Shown here: positions 29,628-45,300 of the stretch, piece after piece
Numbering within the stretch: the stretch's first letter is position 1
Layout of the letters: each line of letters starts with the position of its first letter
The notes under the pieces: generated by a model
The model's database searches: none
What the model was told of the DNA's origin: nothing
What the model saw: only the letters and a program-made list of their open reading frames with translations
Position numbers and translations under genes: made by a program
From: Azolla caroliniana
Taxonomy: Eukaryota > Polypodiophyta
DNA: 64,000 nucleotides
Direction of reading: 5' to 3'
NCBI GenBank assembly: GCA_043228905.1
Contig: JBHGNT010000017.1
Coordinates: 1-64,000, forward strand

Positions 29628-32149
29628 TTCCATATCATAGCTAGCGTTGTTAGCTTCGATTCGCATGTTTGAACACAAAAATCCGATATCACACGACCCA
29701 TGAACATTTTAATTTACCTACTAGTTCTTCCCAACTCACTCCTCAAATTTGGTAATTTCGTCATGTCTCTGGACCTGAGTTTCAAAATCTTGATTTTTTA
29801 ATTCCATATCATAGCTAGCGTTGTTAGCTTCGATTCGCATGTTTGAAAACAAGAATCCGATATCATACTGACTAGGTATGAACATTTTAATTTACTCAAG
29901 GGCTCTTGTCAACTCCCTCGTCACGATTTCTAATTTCGTCATGTCTCTCGACCTGAGTTTAAAAATCTTGATTTTTTAATTCCATATCATAGCTAGCGTT
30001 GTTAGCTTCGATTCGCATGTTTGAACACAAAATTCCGATATCACACGACCCAGGTATGAACATTTTAATTTACCTACTAGCTCTTCCCAACTCACTCCTC
30101 AAATTTGGTAATTTCGTCATGTCTCTCGACCTGAGTTTCAAAATCTTGATTTTTTAATTCCATATCATAGCTAGCGTTGTTAGCTTCGATTCGCATGTTT
30201 GGAAACAAGAATCCGATATCACACTCGCCAGGTATGAACATTTTAATTTACCTACTAGCTCTTCCCAACTCACTCCTCAAATTTGGTAATTTCATCATGT
30301 CTCTCGACCTGAGTTTCATAATCTTGATTTTTTAATTCCATATTATAGCTAGCGTTGTTAGCTTCAATTCGCATGTTTGAAAACAAGAATCCGATATCAT
30401 ATTGACTAGGTATGAACATTTTAATTTACTCAAGGGCTCTTGTCAACTCCCTCGTCACGATTTCTAATTTCGGCATGTCTCTCGACCTGAGTTTAAAAAT
30501 CTTGATTTTTTAATTCCATATCAAAGCTAGCGTTGTTAGCTTCGATTCGCATGTTTGAACACAAAAATCCGATATCACACGACCCAGGTATGAACATTTT
30601 AATTTACGTAGTAGCTCTTCCCAACTCACTCCTCAAATTTGGTAATTTCGTCATGTCTCTCGACCTGAGTTTCAAAATCGTGATTTTTTAATTCCATATT
30701 ATAGCTAGCGTTGTTAGCTTCAATTCGCACGTTTGAAAACAAGAATCCGATATCACACGACCCAGGTATGAACATTTTAATTTACCTACTAGCTCTTCCC
30801 AACTCACTCCTCAAATTTGGTAATTTCATCATGTCTCTCGACCTGAGTTTCATAATCTTGATTTTTTAATTCCATATTATAGCTAGCGTTGTTAGCTTCA
30901 ATTCGCATGTTTGAAAACAAGAATCCGATATCATATTGACTAGGTATGAACATTTTAATTTACTCAAGGGCTCTTGTCAACTCCCTCGTCACGATTTCTA
31001 ATTTCGGCATGTCTCTCGACCTGAGTTTAAAAATCTTGATTTTTTAATTCCATATCAAAGCTAGCGTTGTTAGCTTCGATTCGCATGTTTGAACACAAAA
31101 ATCCGATATCACACGACCCAGGTATGAACATTTTAATTTACGTAGTAGCTCTTCCCAACTCACTCCTCAAATTTGGTAATTTCGTCATGTCTCTCGACCT
31201 GAGTTTCAAAATCGTGATTTTTTAATTCCATATTATAGCTAGCGTTGTTAGCTTCAATTCGCATGTTTGAAAACAAGAATCCGATATCACACGACCCAGG
31301 TATGAACATTTTAATTTTCCTACTAGCTCTTCCAAACTCACTCCTCAAATTTGGTAATTTCGTCATGTCTCTCGACCTGAGTTTCAAAATCTTGATTTTT
31401 TAATTCCATATTATAGCTAGCGTTGTTAGCTTCAATTCGCATGTTTGAAAACAAGAATCCGATATCACACGACCCAGGTATGAACATTTTAATTTACGTA
31501 GTAGCTCTTCCCAACTCACTCCTCAAATTTGGTAATTTCGTCATGTCTCTCGACCTGAGTTTCAAAATCGTGATTTTTTAATTCCATATTATAGCTAGCG
31601 TTGTTAGCTTCAATTCGCATGTTTGAAAACAAGAATCCGATATCACACGACCCAGGTATGAACATTTTAATTTACCTACTAGCTCTTCCCAACTCACTCC
31701 TCAAATTTGGTAATTTCATCATGTCTCTCGACCTGAGTTTCAAAATCTTGATTTTTTAATTCCATATTATAGCTAGCGTTGTTAGCTTCAATTCGCATGT
31801 TTGAAAACAAGAATCCGATATCATACTGACTAGGTATGAACATTTTAATTTACTCAAGGGCTCTTGTCAACTCCCTCGTCACGATTTCTAATTTCGTCAT
31901 GTCTCTCGACCTGAGTTTAAAAATCTTGATTTTTTAATTCCATATCATAGCTAGCGTTGTTAGCTTCGATTCGCATGTTTGAACACAAAATTCCGATATC
32001 ACACGACCCAGGTATGAACATTTTAATTTACGTAGTAGCTCTTCCCAACTCACTCCTCAAATTTGGTAATTTCGTCATGTCTCTCGACCTGAGTTTCAAA
32101 ATCGTGATTTTTTAATTCCATATTATAGCTAGCGTTGTTAGCTTCAATT

Positions 32150-34240
32150 CGCATGTTTGAAAACAAGAATCCGATATCACACGACCCAGGTATGAACATT
32201 TTAATTTACCTACTAGCTCTTCCCAACTCACTCCTCAAATTTGGTAATTTCATCATGTCTCTCGACCTGAGTTTCAAAATCTTGATTTTTTAATTCCATA
32301 TTATAGCTAGCGTTGTTAGCTTCAATTCGCATGTTTGAAAACAAGAATCCGATATCATACTGACTAGGTATGAACATTTTAATTTACTCAAGGGCTCTTG
32401 TCAACTCCCTCGTCACGATTTCTAATTTCGTCATGTCTCTCGACCTGAGTTTAAAAATCTTGATTTTTTAATTCCATATCATAGCTAGCGTTGTTAGCTT
32501 CGATTCGCATGTTTGAACACAAAATTCCGATATCACACGACCCAGGTATGAACATTTTAATTTACGTAGTAGCTCTTCCCAACTCACTCCTCAAATTTGG
32601 TAATTTCGTCATGTCTCTCGACCTGAGTTTCAAAATCGTGATTTTTTAATTCCATATTATAGCTAGCGTTGTTAGCTTCAATTCGCATGTTTGAAAACAA
32701 GAATCCGATATCATACTGACTAGGTATGAACATTTTAATTTACTCAAGGGCTCTTGTCAACTCCCTCGTCACGATTTTTTAATTCCATATCATAGCTAGC
32801 GTTGTTAGCTTCGATTCGCATGTTTGAACACAAAATTCCGATATCACACGACCCAGGTATGAACATTTTAATTTACCTACTAGCTCTTCCCAACTCACTC
32901 CTGAAATTTGGTAATTTCGTCATGTCTCTCGACCTGAGTTTCAAAATCTTGATTTTTTAATTCCATATCATAGCTAGCGTTGTTAGCTTCGATTCGCATG
33001 TTTGGAAACAAGAATCCGATATCACACGACCTAGGTATGAACATTTTAATTTACCTACTAGCTCTTCCAAACTCACTCCTCAAATTTGGTAATTTCGTCA
33101 TGTCTCTCGACCTGAGTTTCAAAATCTTGATTTTTTAATTCCATATTATAGCTAGCATTGTTAGCTTCAATTCGCATGTTTGAAAACAAGAATCCGATAT
33201 CACACGACCCAGGTATGAACATTTTAATTTACCTACTAGCTCTTCCCAACTCACTCCTCAAATTTGGTAATTTCATCATGTCTCTCGACCTGAGTTTCAA
33301 AATCTTGATTTTTTAATTCCATATTATAGCTAGCGTTGTTAGCTTCAATTCGCATGTTTGAAAACAAGAATCCGATATCATACTGACTAGGTATGAACAT
33401 TTTAATTTACTCAAGGGCTCTTGTCAACTCCCTCGTCACGATTTCTAATTTCGTCATGTCTCTCGACCTGAGTTTAAAAATCTTGATTTTTTAATTCCAT
33501 ATCATAGCTAGCGTTGTTAGCTTCGATTCGCATGTTTGAACACAAAATTCCGATATCACACGACCCAGGTATGAACATTTTAATTTACGTAGTAGCTCTT
33601 CCCAACTCACTCCTCAAATTTGGTAATTTCGTCATGTCTCTCGACCTGAGTTTCAAAATCGTGATTTTTTAATTCCATATTATAGCTAGCGTTGTTAGCT
33701 TCAATTCGCATGTTTGAAAACAAGAATCCGATATCATACTGACTAGGTATGAACATTTTAATTTACTCAAGGGCTCCTGTCAACTCCCTCGTCACGATTT
33801 CTAATTTCGTCATGTCTCTCGACCTGAGTTTAAAAATCTTGATTTTTTAATTCCATATCATAGCTAGGGTTGTTAGCTTCGATTCGCATGTTTGAACACA
33901 AAATTCCGATATCACACGACCCAGGTATGAACATTTTAATTTACCTACTAGCTCTTCCCAACTCACTCCTGAAATTTGGTAATTTCGTCATGTCTCTCGA
34001 CCTGAGTTTCAAAATCTTGATTTTTTAATTCCATATCATAGCTAGCGTTGTTAGCTTCGATTCGCATGTTTGGAAACAAGAATCCGATATCACACGACCT
34101 AGGTATGAACATTTTAATTTACCTACTAGCTCTTCCAAACTCACTCCTCAAATTTGGTAATTTCGTCATGTCTCTCGACCTGAGTTTCAAAATCTTGATT
34201 TTTTAATTCCATATTATAGCTAGCATTGTTAGCTTCAATT
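32150..34240. repeat. 2091-bp HOR, copy 1, with 45-bp deletion
   Basis: Twelve monomers minus 45 bp. The deletion lies at about 32774, where the class B segment CGTCACGATTT runs straight into TTTAATTCC. It is repeated at 34241-36331 with the same deletion and the same private changes GGCTCCTGTC (33773/35864) and TAGCTAGGGTTG (33861/35952). A partial third copy continues to about 36.7 kb. Confidence 0.87.
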
Positions 34241-36331
34241 CGCATGTTTGAAAACAAGAATCCGATATCACACGACCCAGGTATGAACATTTTAATTTAC
34301 CTACTAGCTCTTCCCAACTCACTCCTCAAATTTGGTAATTTCATCATGTCTCTCGACCTGAGTTTCAAAATCTTGATTTTTTAATTCCATATTATAGCTA
34401 GCGTTGTTAGCTTCAATTCGCATGTTTGAAAACAAGAATCCGATATCATACTGACTAGGTATGAACATTTTAATTTACTCAAGGGCTCTTGTCAACTCCC
34501 TCGTCACGATTTCTAATTTCGTCATGTCTCTCGACCTGAGTTTAAAAATCTTGATTTTTTAATTCCATATCATAGCTAGCGTTGTTAGCTTCGATTCGCA
34601 TGTTTGAACACAAAATTCCGATATCACACGACCCAGGTATGAACATTTTAATTTACGTAGTAGCTCTTCCCAACTCACTCCTCAAATTTGGTAATTTCGT
34701 CATGTCTCTCGACCTGAGTTTCAAAATCGTGATTTTTTAATTCCATATTATAGCTAGCGTTGTTAGCTTCAATTCGCATGTTTGAAAACAAGAATCCGAT
34801 ATCATACTGACTAGGTATGAACATTTTAATTTACTCAAGGGCTCTTGTCAACTCCCTCGTCACGATTTTTTAATTCCATATCATAGCTAGCGTTGTTAGC
34901 TTCGATTCGCATGTTTGAACACAAAATTCCGATATCACACGACCCAGGTATGAACATTTTAATTTACCTACTAGCTCTTCCCAACTCACTCCTGAAATTT
35001 GGTAATTTCGTCATGTCTCTCGACCTGAGTTTCAAAATCTTGATTTTTTAATTCCATATCATAGCTAGCGTTGTTAGCTTCGATTCGCATGTTTGGAAAC
35101 AAGAATCCGATATCACACGACCTAGGTATGAACATTTTAATTTACCTACTAGCTCTTCCAAACTCACTCCTCAAATTTGGTAATTTCGTCATGTCTCTCG
35201 ACCTGAGTTTCAAAATCTTGATTTTTTAATTCCATATTATAGCTAGCATTGTTAGCTTCAATTCGCATGTTTGAAAACAAGAATCCGATATCACACGACC
35301 CAGGTATGAACATTTTAATTTACCTACTAGCTCTTCCCAACTCACTCCTCAAATTTGGTAATTTCATCATGTCTCTCGACCTGAGTTTCAAAATCTTGAT
35401 TTTTTAATTCCATATTATAGCTAGCGTTGTTAGCTTCAATTCGCATGTTTGAAAACAAGAATCCGATATCATACTGACTAGGTATGAACATTTTAATTTA
35501 CTCAAGGGCTCTTGTCAACTCCCTCGTCACGATTTCTAATTTCGTCATGTCTCTCGACCTGAGTTTAAAAATCTTGATTTTTTAATTCCATATCATAGCT
35601 AGCGTTGTTAGCTTCGATTCGCATGTTTGAACACAAAATTCCGATATCACACGACCCAGGTATGAACATTTTAATTTACGTAGTAGCTCTTCCCAACTCA
35701 CTCCTCAAATTTGGTAATTTCGTCATGTCTCTCGACCTGAGTTTCAAAATCGTGATTTTTTAATTCCATATTATAGCTAGCGTTGTTAGCTTCAATTCGC
35801 ATGTTTGAAAACAAGAATCCGATATCATACTGACTAGGTATGAACATTTTAATTTACTCAAGGGCTCCTGTCAACTCCCTCGTCACGATTTCTAATTTCG
35901 TCATGTCTCTCGACCTGAGTTTAAAAATCTTGATTTTTTAATTCCATATCATAGCTAGGGTTGTTAGCTTCGATTCGCATGTTTGAACACAAAATTCCGA
36001 TATCACACGACCCAGGTATGAACATTTTAATTTACCTACTAGCTCTTCCCAACTCACTCCTGAAATTTGGTAATTTCGTCATGTCTCTCGACCTGAGTTT
36101 CAAAATCTTGATTTTTTAATTCCATATCATAGCTAGCGTTGTTAGCTTCGATTCGCATGTTTGGAAACAAGAATCCGATATCACACGACCTAGGTATGAA
36201 CATTTTAATTTACCTACTAGCTCTTCCAAACTCACTCCTCAAATTTGGTAATTTCGTCATGTCTCTCGACCTGAGTTTCAAAATCTTGATTTTTTAATTC
36301 CATATTATAGCTAGCATTGTTAGCTTCAATT
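34241..36331. repeat. 2091-bp HOR, copy 2, with 45-bp deletion
   Basis: Direct copy of 32150-34240 with the identical 45-bp deletion at about 34865. The deleted segment starts and ends at a GATTT direct repeat, which fits slipped-strand or short-homology loss before the block was duplicated. Confidence 0.87.
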
Positions 36332-37308
36332 CGCATGTTTGAAAACAAGAATCCGATATCACACGACCCAGGTATGAACATTTTAATTTACCTACTAGCT
36401 CTTCCCAACTCACTCCTCAAATTTGGTAATTTCATCATGTCTCTCGACCTGAGTTTCAAAATCTTGATTTTTTAATTCCATATTATAGCTAGCGTTGTTA
36501 GCTTCAATTCGCATGTTTGAAAACAAGAATCCGATATCATACTGACTAGGTATGAACATTTTAATTTACTCAAGGGCTCTTGTCAACTCCCTCGTCACGA
36601 TTTCTAATTTCGTCATGTCTCTCGACCTGAGTTTAAAAATCTTGATTTTTTAATTCCATATCATAGCTAGCGTTGTTAGCTTCGATTCGCATGTTTGAAC
36701 ACAAAATTCCGATATCACACGACCCAGGTATGAACATTTTAATTTACCTACTAGCTCTTCCCAACTCACTCCTGAAATTTGGTAATTTCGTCATGTCTCT
36801 CGACCTGAGTTTCAAAATCTTGATTTTTTAATTCCATATCATAGCTAGCGTTGTTAGCTTCGATTCGCATGTTTGGAAACAAGAATCCGATATCACACGA
36901 CCTAGGTATGAACATTTTAATTTACCTACTAGCTCTTCCAAACTCACTCCTCAAATTTGGTAATTTCGTCATGTCTCTCGACCTGAGTTTCAAAATCTTG
37001 ATTTTTTAATTCCATATTATAGCTAGCATTGTTAGCTTCAATTCGCATGTTTGAAAACAAGAATCCGATATCACACGACCCAGGTATGAACATTTTAATT
37101 TACCTACTAGCTCTTCCCAACTCACTCCTCAAATTTGGTAATTTCGTCATGTCTCTCGACCTGAGTTTCAAAATCTTGATTTTTTAATTCCATATCATAG
37201 CTAGCGTTGTTAGCTTCGATTCGCATGTTTGAACACAAAAATCCGATATCACACAACCCAGGTATGAACATTTTTATTTACCTACTAGCTCTTCCCAACT
37301 CACTCCTC

Positions 37309-37388
37309 AAACCCTAAACCCCTAAACCCTAAACCCTAAACCCTAAACCCTAAACCCTAAACCCTAAACCCTAAACCCTAAACCCTAA
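37309..37388 (+). repeat. Interstitial telomere tract 3 (CCCTAAA x 11)
   Basis: Identical to the other four tracts. The distance from tract 2 is 7761 bp, which equals 44 monomers plus 19 minus two 45-bp deletions found between them at about 32775 and 34866. The satellite phase is therefore kept. Confidence 0.97.
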
Positions 37389-39339
37389 TTCCATATCATA
37401 GCTAGCGTTGTTAGCTTCGATTCGCATGTTTGAACACAAAAATCCGATATCACACGACCCATGAACATTTTAATTTACCTACTAGTTCTTCCCAACTCAC
37501 TCCTCAAATTTGGTAATTTCGTCATGTCTCTGGACCTGAGTTTCAAAATCTTGATTTTTTAATTCCATATCATAGCTAGCGTTGTTAGCTTCGATTCGCA
37601 TGTTTGAAAACAAGAATCCGATATCATACTGACTAGGTATGAACATTTTAATTTACTCAAGGGCTCTTGTCAACTCCCTCGTCACGATTTCTAATTTCGT
37701 CATGTCTCTCGACCTGAGTTTAAAAATCTTGATTTTTTAATTCCATATCATAGCTAGCGTTGTTAGCTTCGATTCGCATGTTTGAACACAAAATTCCGAT
37801 ATCACACGACCCAGGTATGAACATTTTAATTTACCTACTAGCTCTTCCCAACTCACTCCTCAAATTTGGTAATTTCGTCATGTCTCTCGACCTGAGTTTC
37901 AAAATCTTGATTTTTTAATTCCATATCATAGCTAGCGTTGTTAGCTTCGATTCGCATGTTTGGAAACAAGAATCCGATATCACACGACCTAGGTATGAAC
38001 ATTTTAATTTACCTACTAGCTCTTCCAAACTCACTCCTCAAATTTGGTAATTTCGTCATGTCTCTCGACCTGAGTTTCAAAATCTTGATTTTTTAATTCC
38101 ATATTATAGCTAGCATTGTTAGCTTCAATTCGCATGTTTGAAAACAAGAATCCGATATCACACGACCCAGGTATGAACATTTTTATTTACCTACTAGCTC
38201 TTCCCAACTCACTCCTCAAATTTGGTAATTTCGTCATGTCTCTCGACCTGAGTTTCAAAATCTTGATTTTTTAATTCCATATCATAGCTAGCGTTGTTAG
38301 CTTCGATTCGCATGTTTGAAAACAAGAATCCGATATCACACTCACTAGGTATGAACATTTTAATTTACTCAAGGGCTCTTCCCAACTCCCTCGTCACGAT
38401 TTCTAATTTCGTCATGTCTCTCGACCTGAGTTTAAAAATTTGATTTTTTAATTCCATATCATAGCTAGCATTGTTAGCTTCGATTCGCATGTTTGAAAAC
38501 AAGAATCCGATATCACACAACCCAGGTATGAACATTTTAATTTACCTACTAGCTCTTCCCAACTCACTCCTCAAATTTGGTAATTTCGTCATGTCTCTCG
38601 ACCTGAGTTTCAAAATCTTGATTTTTTAATTCCATATCATAGCTAGCGTTGTTAGCTTCGATTCGCATGTTTGAAAACAAGAATCCGATATCACACGACC
38701 TAGGTATGAACATTTTAATTTACCTACTAGCTCTTCCCAACTCACTCCTCAAATTTGGTAATTTCGTCATGTCTCTCGACCTGAGTTTCAAAATCTTGAT
38801 TTTTTAATTCCATATCATAGCTAGCGTTGTTAGCTTCGATTTGCATGTTTGACCACAACAATCCGATATCACACGACCCAGGTATGAACATTTTAATTTA
38901 CCTACTAGCTCTTCCCAACTCACTCCTCAAATTTGGTAATTTCGTCATGTCTCTCGACCTGAGTTTCAAAATCTTGATTTTTTAATTCCATATCATAGCT
39001 AGCGTTGTTAGCTTCGATTCGCATGTTTGAACACAAAAATCCGATATCACACGACCTAGGTATGAACATTTTAATTTACCTACTAGCTCTTCCTAACTCA
39101 CTCCTCAAATTTGGTAATTTCGTCATGTCTCTCGACCTGAGTTTCAAAATCTTGATTTTTTAATTCCATATTATAGCTAGCGTTGTTAGCTTCAATTCGA
39201 ATGTTTGAAAACAAGAATCCGATATCACACGACCCAGGTATGAACATTTTAATTTACGTAGTAGCTCTTCCCAACTCACTCCTCAAATTTGGTAATTTCG
39301 TCATGTCTCTCGACCTGAGTTTCAAAATCGTGATTTTTT

Positions 39340-42300
39340 AATTCCATATTATAGCTAGCGTTGTTAGCTTCAATTCGCATGTTTGAAAACAAGAATCCGA
39401 TATCACACGACCCAGGTATGAACATTTTAATTTACCTACTAGCTCTTCCCAACTCACTCCTCAAATTTGGTAATTTCATCATGTCTCTCGACCTGAGTTT
39501 CAAAATCTTGATTTTTTAATTCCATATTATAGCTAGCATTGTTAGCTTCAATTCGCATGTTTGAAAACAAGAATCCGATATCATACTGACTAGGTATGAA
39601 CATTTTAATTTACTCAAGGGCTCTTGTCAACTCCCTCGTCACGATTTCTAATTTCGTCATGTCTCTCGACCTGAGTTTAAAAATCTTGATTTTTTAATTC
39701 CATATCATAGCTAGCGTTGTTAGCTTCGATTCGCATGTTTGAACACAAAATTCCGATATCACACGACCCAGGTATGAACATTTTAATTTACGTAGTAGCT
39801 CTTCCCAACTCACTCCTCAAATTTGGTAATTTCGTCATGTCTCTCGACCTGAGTTTCAAAATCGTGATTTTTTAATTCCATATTATAGCTAGCGTTGTTA
39901 GCTTCAATTCGCACGTTTGAAAACAAGAATCCGATATCACACGACCCAGGTATGAACATTTTAATTTACCTACTAGCTCTTCCCAACTCACTCCTCAAAT
40001 TTGGTAATTTCATCATGTCTCTCGACCTGAGTTTCAAAATCTTGATTTTTTAATTCCATATTATAGCTAGCGTTGTTAGCTTCAATTCGCATGTTTGAAA
40101 ACAAGAATCCGATATCATACTGACTAGGTATGAACATTTTAATTTACTCAAGGGCTCTTGTCAACTCCCTCGTCACGATTTCTAATTTCGTCATGTCTCT
40201 CGACCTGAGTTTAAAAATCTTGATTTTTTAATTCCATATCATAGCTAGCGTTGTTAGCTTCGATTCGCATGTTTGAACACAAAATTCCGATATCACACGA
40301 CCCAGGTATGAACATTTTAATTTACGTAGTAGCTCTTCCCAACTCACTCCTCAAATTTGGTAATTTCGTCATGTCTCTCGACCTGAGTTTCAAAATCGTG
40401 ATTTTTTAATTCCATATTATAGCTAGCATTGTTAGCTTCAATTCGCATGTTCGAAAACAAGAATCCGATATCATACTGACTAGGTATGAACATTTTAATT
40501 TACTCAAGGGCTCTTGTCAACTCCCTCGTCACGATTTCTAATTTCGTCATGTCTCTCGACCTGAGTTTAAAAATCTTGATTTTTTAATTCCATATCATAG
40601 CTAGCGTTGTTAGCTTCGATTCGCATGTTTGAACACAAAATTCCGATATCACACGACCCAGGTATGAACATTTTAATTTACCTACTAGCTCTTCCCAACT
40701 CACTCCTGAAATTTGGTAATTTCGTCATGTCTCTCGACCTGAGTTTCAAAATCTTGATTTTTTAATTCCATATCATAGCTAGCGTTGTTAGCTTCGATTC
40801 GCATGTTTGGAAACAAGAATCCGATATCACACGACCTAGGTATGAACATTTTAATTTACCTACTAGCTCTTCCAAACTCACTCCTCAAATTTGGTAATTT
40901 CGTCATGTCTCTCGACCTGAGTTTCAAAATCTTGATTTTTTAATTCCATATTATAGCTAGCGTTGTTAGCTTCGATTCGCATGTTTGAACACAAAAATCC
41001 GATATCACACGACCCAGGTATGAACATTTTAATTTACCTACTAGCTCTTCCCAACTCACTCCTCAAATTTGGTAATTTCGTCATGTCTCTCGACCTGAGT
41101 TTCAAAATCTTGATTTTTTAATTCCATATCATAGCTAGCGTTGTTAGCTTCGATTCGCATGTTTGAAAACAAGAATCCGATATCACACGACCTAGGTATG
41201 AACATTTTAATTTACCTACTAGCTCTTCTAAACTCACTCCTCAAATTTGGTAATTTCGTCATCTCTCTCTACCTGAGTTTCTTAATCTTGATTTTTTAAT
41301 TCCATATCATAGCTAGCGTTGTTAGCTTCGATTCGCATGTTTGAACACAAAAATCCGATATCACACTCGTTAGGTATGAACATTTTAATTTACCTACTAG
41401 CTCTTCCCAACTCACTCCTCAAATTTGGTAATTTCATCATGTCTCTCGACCTGAGTTTCAAAATCTTGATTTTTTAATTCCATATTATAGCTAGCGTTGT
41501 TAGCTTCAATTCGCATGTTTGAAAACAAGAATCCGATATCATACTGACTAGGTATGAACATTTTAATTTACTCAAGGGCTCTTGTCAACTCCCTCGTCAC
41601 GATTTCTAATTTCGTCATGTCTCTCGACCTGAGTTTAAAAATCTTGATTTTTTAATTCCATATCATAGCTAGCGTTGTTAGCTTCGATTCGCATGTTTGA
41701 ACACAAAATTCCGATATCACACGACCCAGGTATGAACATTTTAATTTACCTACTAGCTCTTCCCAACTCACTCCTGAAATTTGGTAATTTCGTCATGTCT
41801 CTCGACCTGAGTTTCAAAATCTTGATTTTTTAATTCCATATCATAGCTAGCGTTGTTAGCTTCGATTCGCATGTTTGGAAACAAGAATCCGATATCACAC
41901 TGACTAGGTATGAACATTTTAATTTACCTACTAGCTCTTCCAAACTCACTCCTCAAATTTGGTAATTTCGTCATGTCTCTCGACCTGAGTTTCAAAATCT
42001 TGATTTTTTAATTCCATATTATAGCTAGCATTGTTAGCTTCAATTCGCATGTTTGAAAACAAGAATCCGATATCACACGACCCAGGTATGAACATTTTAA
42101 TTTACCTACTAGCTCTTCCCAACTCACTCCTCAAATTTGGTAATTTCGTCATGTCTCTCGACCTGAGTTTCAAAATCTTGATTTTTTAATTCCATATCAT
42201 AGCTAGCGTTGTTAGCTTCGATTCGCATGTTTGAACACAAAAATCCGATATCACACAACCCAGGTATGAACATTTTTATTTACCTACTAGCTCTTCCCAA

Positions 42301-45300
42301 CTCACTCCTCAAACCCTAAACCCCTAAACCCTAAACCCTAAACCCTAAACCCTAAACCCTAAACCCTAAACCCTAAACCCTAAACCCTAATTCCATATCA
42401 TAGCTAGCGTTGTTAGCTTCGATTCGCATGTTTGAACACAAAAATCCGATATCACACGACCCATGAACATTTTAATTTACCTACTAGTTCTTCCCAACTC
42501 ACTCCTCAAATTTGGTAATTTCGTCATGTCTCTGGACCTGAATTTCAAAATCTTGATTTTTTAATTCCATATCATAGCTAGCGTTGTTAGCTTCGATTCG
42601 CATGTTTGAAAACAAGAATCCGATATCATACTGACTAGGTATGAACATTTTAATTTACTCAAGGGCTCTTGTCAACTCCCTCGTCACGATTTCTAATTTC
42701 GTCATGTCTCTCGACCTGAGTTTAAAAATCTTGATTTTTTAATTCCATATCATAGCTAGCGTTGTTAGCTTCGATTCGCATGTTTGAACACAAAATTCCG
42801 ATATCACACGACCCAGGTATGAACATTTTAATTTACCTACTAGCTCTTCCCAACTCACTCCTCAAATTTGGTAATTTCGTCATGTCTCTCGACCTGAGTT
42901 TCAAAATCTTGATTTTTTAATTCCATATCATAGCTAGCGTTGTTAGCTTCGATTCGCATGTTTGGAAACAAGAATCCGATATCACACGACCTAGGTATGA
43001 ACATTTTAATTTACCTACTAGCTCTTCCAAACTCACTCCTCAAATTTGGTAATTTCGTCATGTCTCTCGACCTGAGTTTCAAAATCTTGATTTTTTAATT
43101 CCATATTATAGCTAGCATTGTTAGCTTCAATTCGCATGTTTGAAAACAAGAATCCGATATCACACGACCCAGGTATGAACATTTTTATTTACCTACTAGC
43201 TCTTCCCAACTCACTCCTCAAATTTGGTAATTTCGTCATGTCTCTCGACCTGAGTTTCAAAATCTTGATTTTTTAATTCCATATCATAGCTAGCGTTGTT
43301 AGCTTCGATTCGCATGTTTGAAAACAAGAATCCGATATCACACTCACTAGGTATGAACATTTTAATTTACTCAAGGGCTCTTCCCAACTCCCTCGTCACG
43401 ATTTCTAATTTCGTCATGTCTCTCGACCTGAGTTTAAAAATCTTGATTTTTTAATTCCATATCATAGCTAGCATTGTTAGCTTCGATTCGCATGTTTGAA
43501 AACAAGAATCCGATATCACACAACCCAGGTATGAACATTTTAATTTACCTACTAGCTCTTCCCAACTCACTCCTCAAATTTGGTAATTTCGTCATGTCTC
43601 TCGACCTGAGTTTCAAAATCTTGATTTTTTAATTCCATATCATAGCTAGCGTTGTTAGCTTCGATTCGCATGTTTGAAAACAACAATCCGATATCACACG
43701 ACCCAGGTATGAACATTTTAATTTACCTACTAGCTCTTCCCAACTCACTCCTCAAATTTGGTAATTTCGTCATGTCTCTCGACCTGAGTTTCAAAATCTT
43801 CATGTTTTAATTCCATATCATAGCTAACGTTGTTAGCTTCGATTCGTATGTTTGAACACAAAAATCCGATATCACACGACCCAGGTATGAACATTTTAAT
43901 TTACCTAGTAGCTCTTCCCCACTCACTCCTCAAATTTGGTAATTTCGTCATTTCTCTCGACCTGATTTTCAAAATCTTTATTTTTTAATTCCATATCATA
44001 GCTAGTGTTGTTAGCTTCGATTCGCATGTTTGAACACAAAATTCTGATATCACACGACCCAGGTATGACCATTTTAATTTACCTACTAGCTCTTCCTAAC
44101 TCACTCCTCAAATTTGGTAATTTCGTCATGTCTCTCAACCTGAGTTTCAAAATCTTCATTTTTTAATTCCATATCATAGCTAGTGTTGTTAGCTTCGATT
44201 TGCATGTTTGAACACAAAAATCCAATATCACACTCGTTAGGTATGAACATTTTAATTTACCTACTAGCTCTTCCCAACTCACTCCTCAAATTTGGTAATT
44301 TCGTCATGTCTCTCGACCTGAGTTTCAAAATCTTGATTTTTTAATTCCATATCATAGCTAGCGTTGTTAGCTTCGATTCGCATGTTTGAAAACAACAATC
44401 CGATATCACACGACCCAGGTATGAACATTTTAATTTACCTACTAGCTCTTCCCAACTCACTCCTCAAATTTGGTAATTTCGTCATGTCTCTCGACCTGAG
44501 TTTCAAAATCTTCATGTTTTAATTCCATATCATAGCTAACGTTGTTAGCTTCGATTCGTATGTTTGAACACAAAAATCCGATATCACACTCGCCAGGTAT
44601 GAACATTTTAATTTACCTAGTAGCTCTTCCCAACTCACTCCTCAAATTTGGTAATTTCGTCATTTCTCTCGACCTGATTTTCAAAATCTTGATTTTTTAA
44701 TTCCATATTATAGCTAGTGTTGTTTGCTTCGATTCGCATGTTTGAACACAGAATTCTGATATCACACGACCCAGGTATGACCATTTTAATTTACCCACTA
44801 GCTCTTCCCAACTCACTCCTCAAATTTGGTAATTTCGTCATGTCTCTCGACCTGAGTTTCAAAATCTTCATTTTTTAATTCCATATCATAGCTAGCGTTG
44901 TTAGCTTCGATTCGCATGTTTGAACACAAAAATCCGATATCACACTCGCCAGGTATGAACATTTTAATTTACCTACTAGATCTTCCCAACTCACTCCTCA
45001 AATTTGGTAATTTCGTCATGTCTCTCGACCTGAGTTTCAAAATCTTGATTTTTTAATTCCATATCATAGCTAGCGTTGTTAGCTTCGATTCGCATGTTTG
45101 AACACAAAAATCCGATATCACACGACCTAGGTATGAACATTTTAATTTACCTACTAGCTCTTCCTAACTCACTCCTCAAATTTGGTAATTTCGTCATGTC
45201 TCTCAACCTGAGTTTCAAAATCTCCATTTTTTAATTCCATATCATAGCTAGTGTTGTTAGCTTCGATTCGCATGTTTGAACACAAAAATCCAATATCACA

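Noticed and set aside
1221-31387. Minus-strand frames of 60-78 codons inside the satellite with near-identical peptides
   Set aside because: They are chance frames repeated because the monomer is repeated. 178 is not divisible by 3, so the frame changes at every monomer, and no start context or codon conservation is seen.
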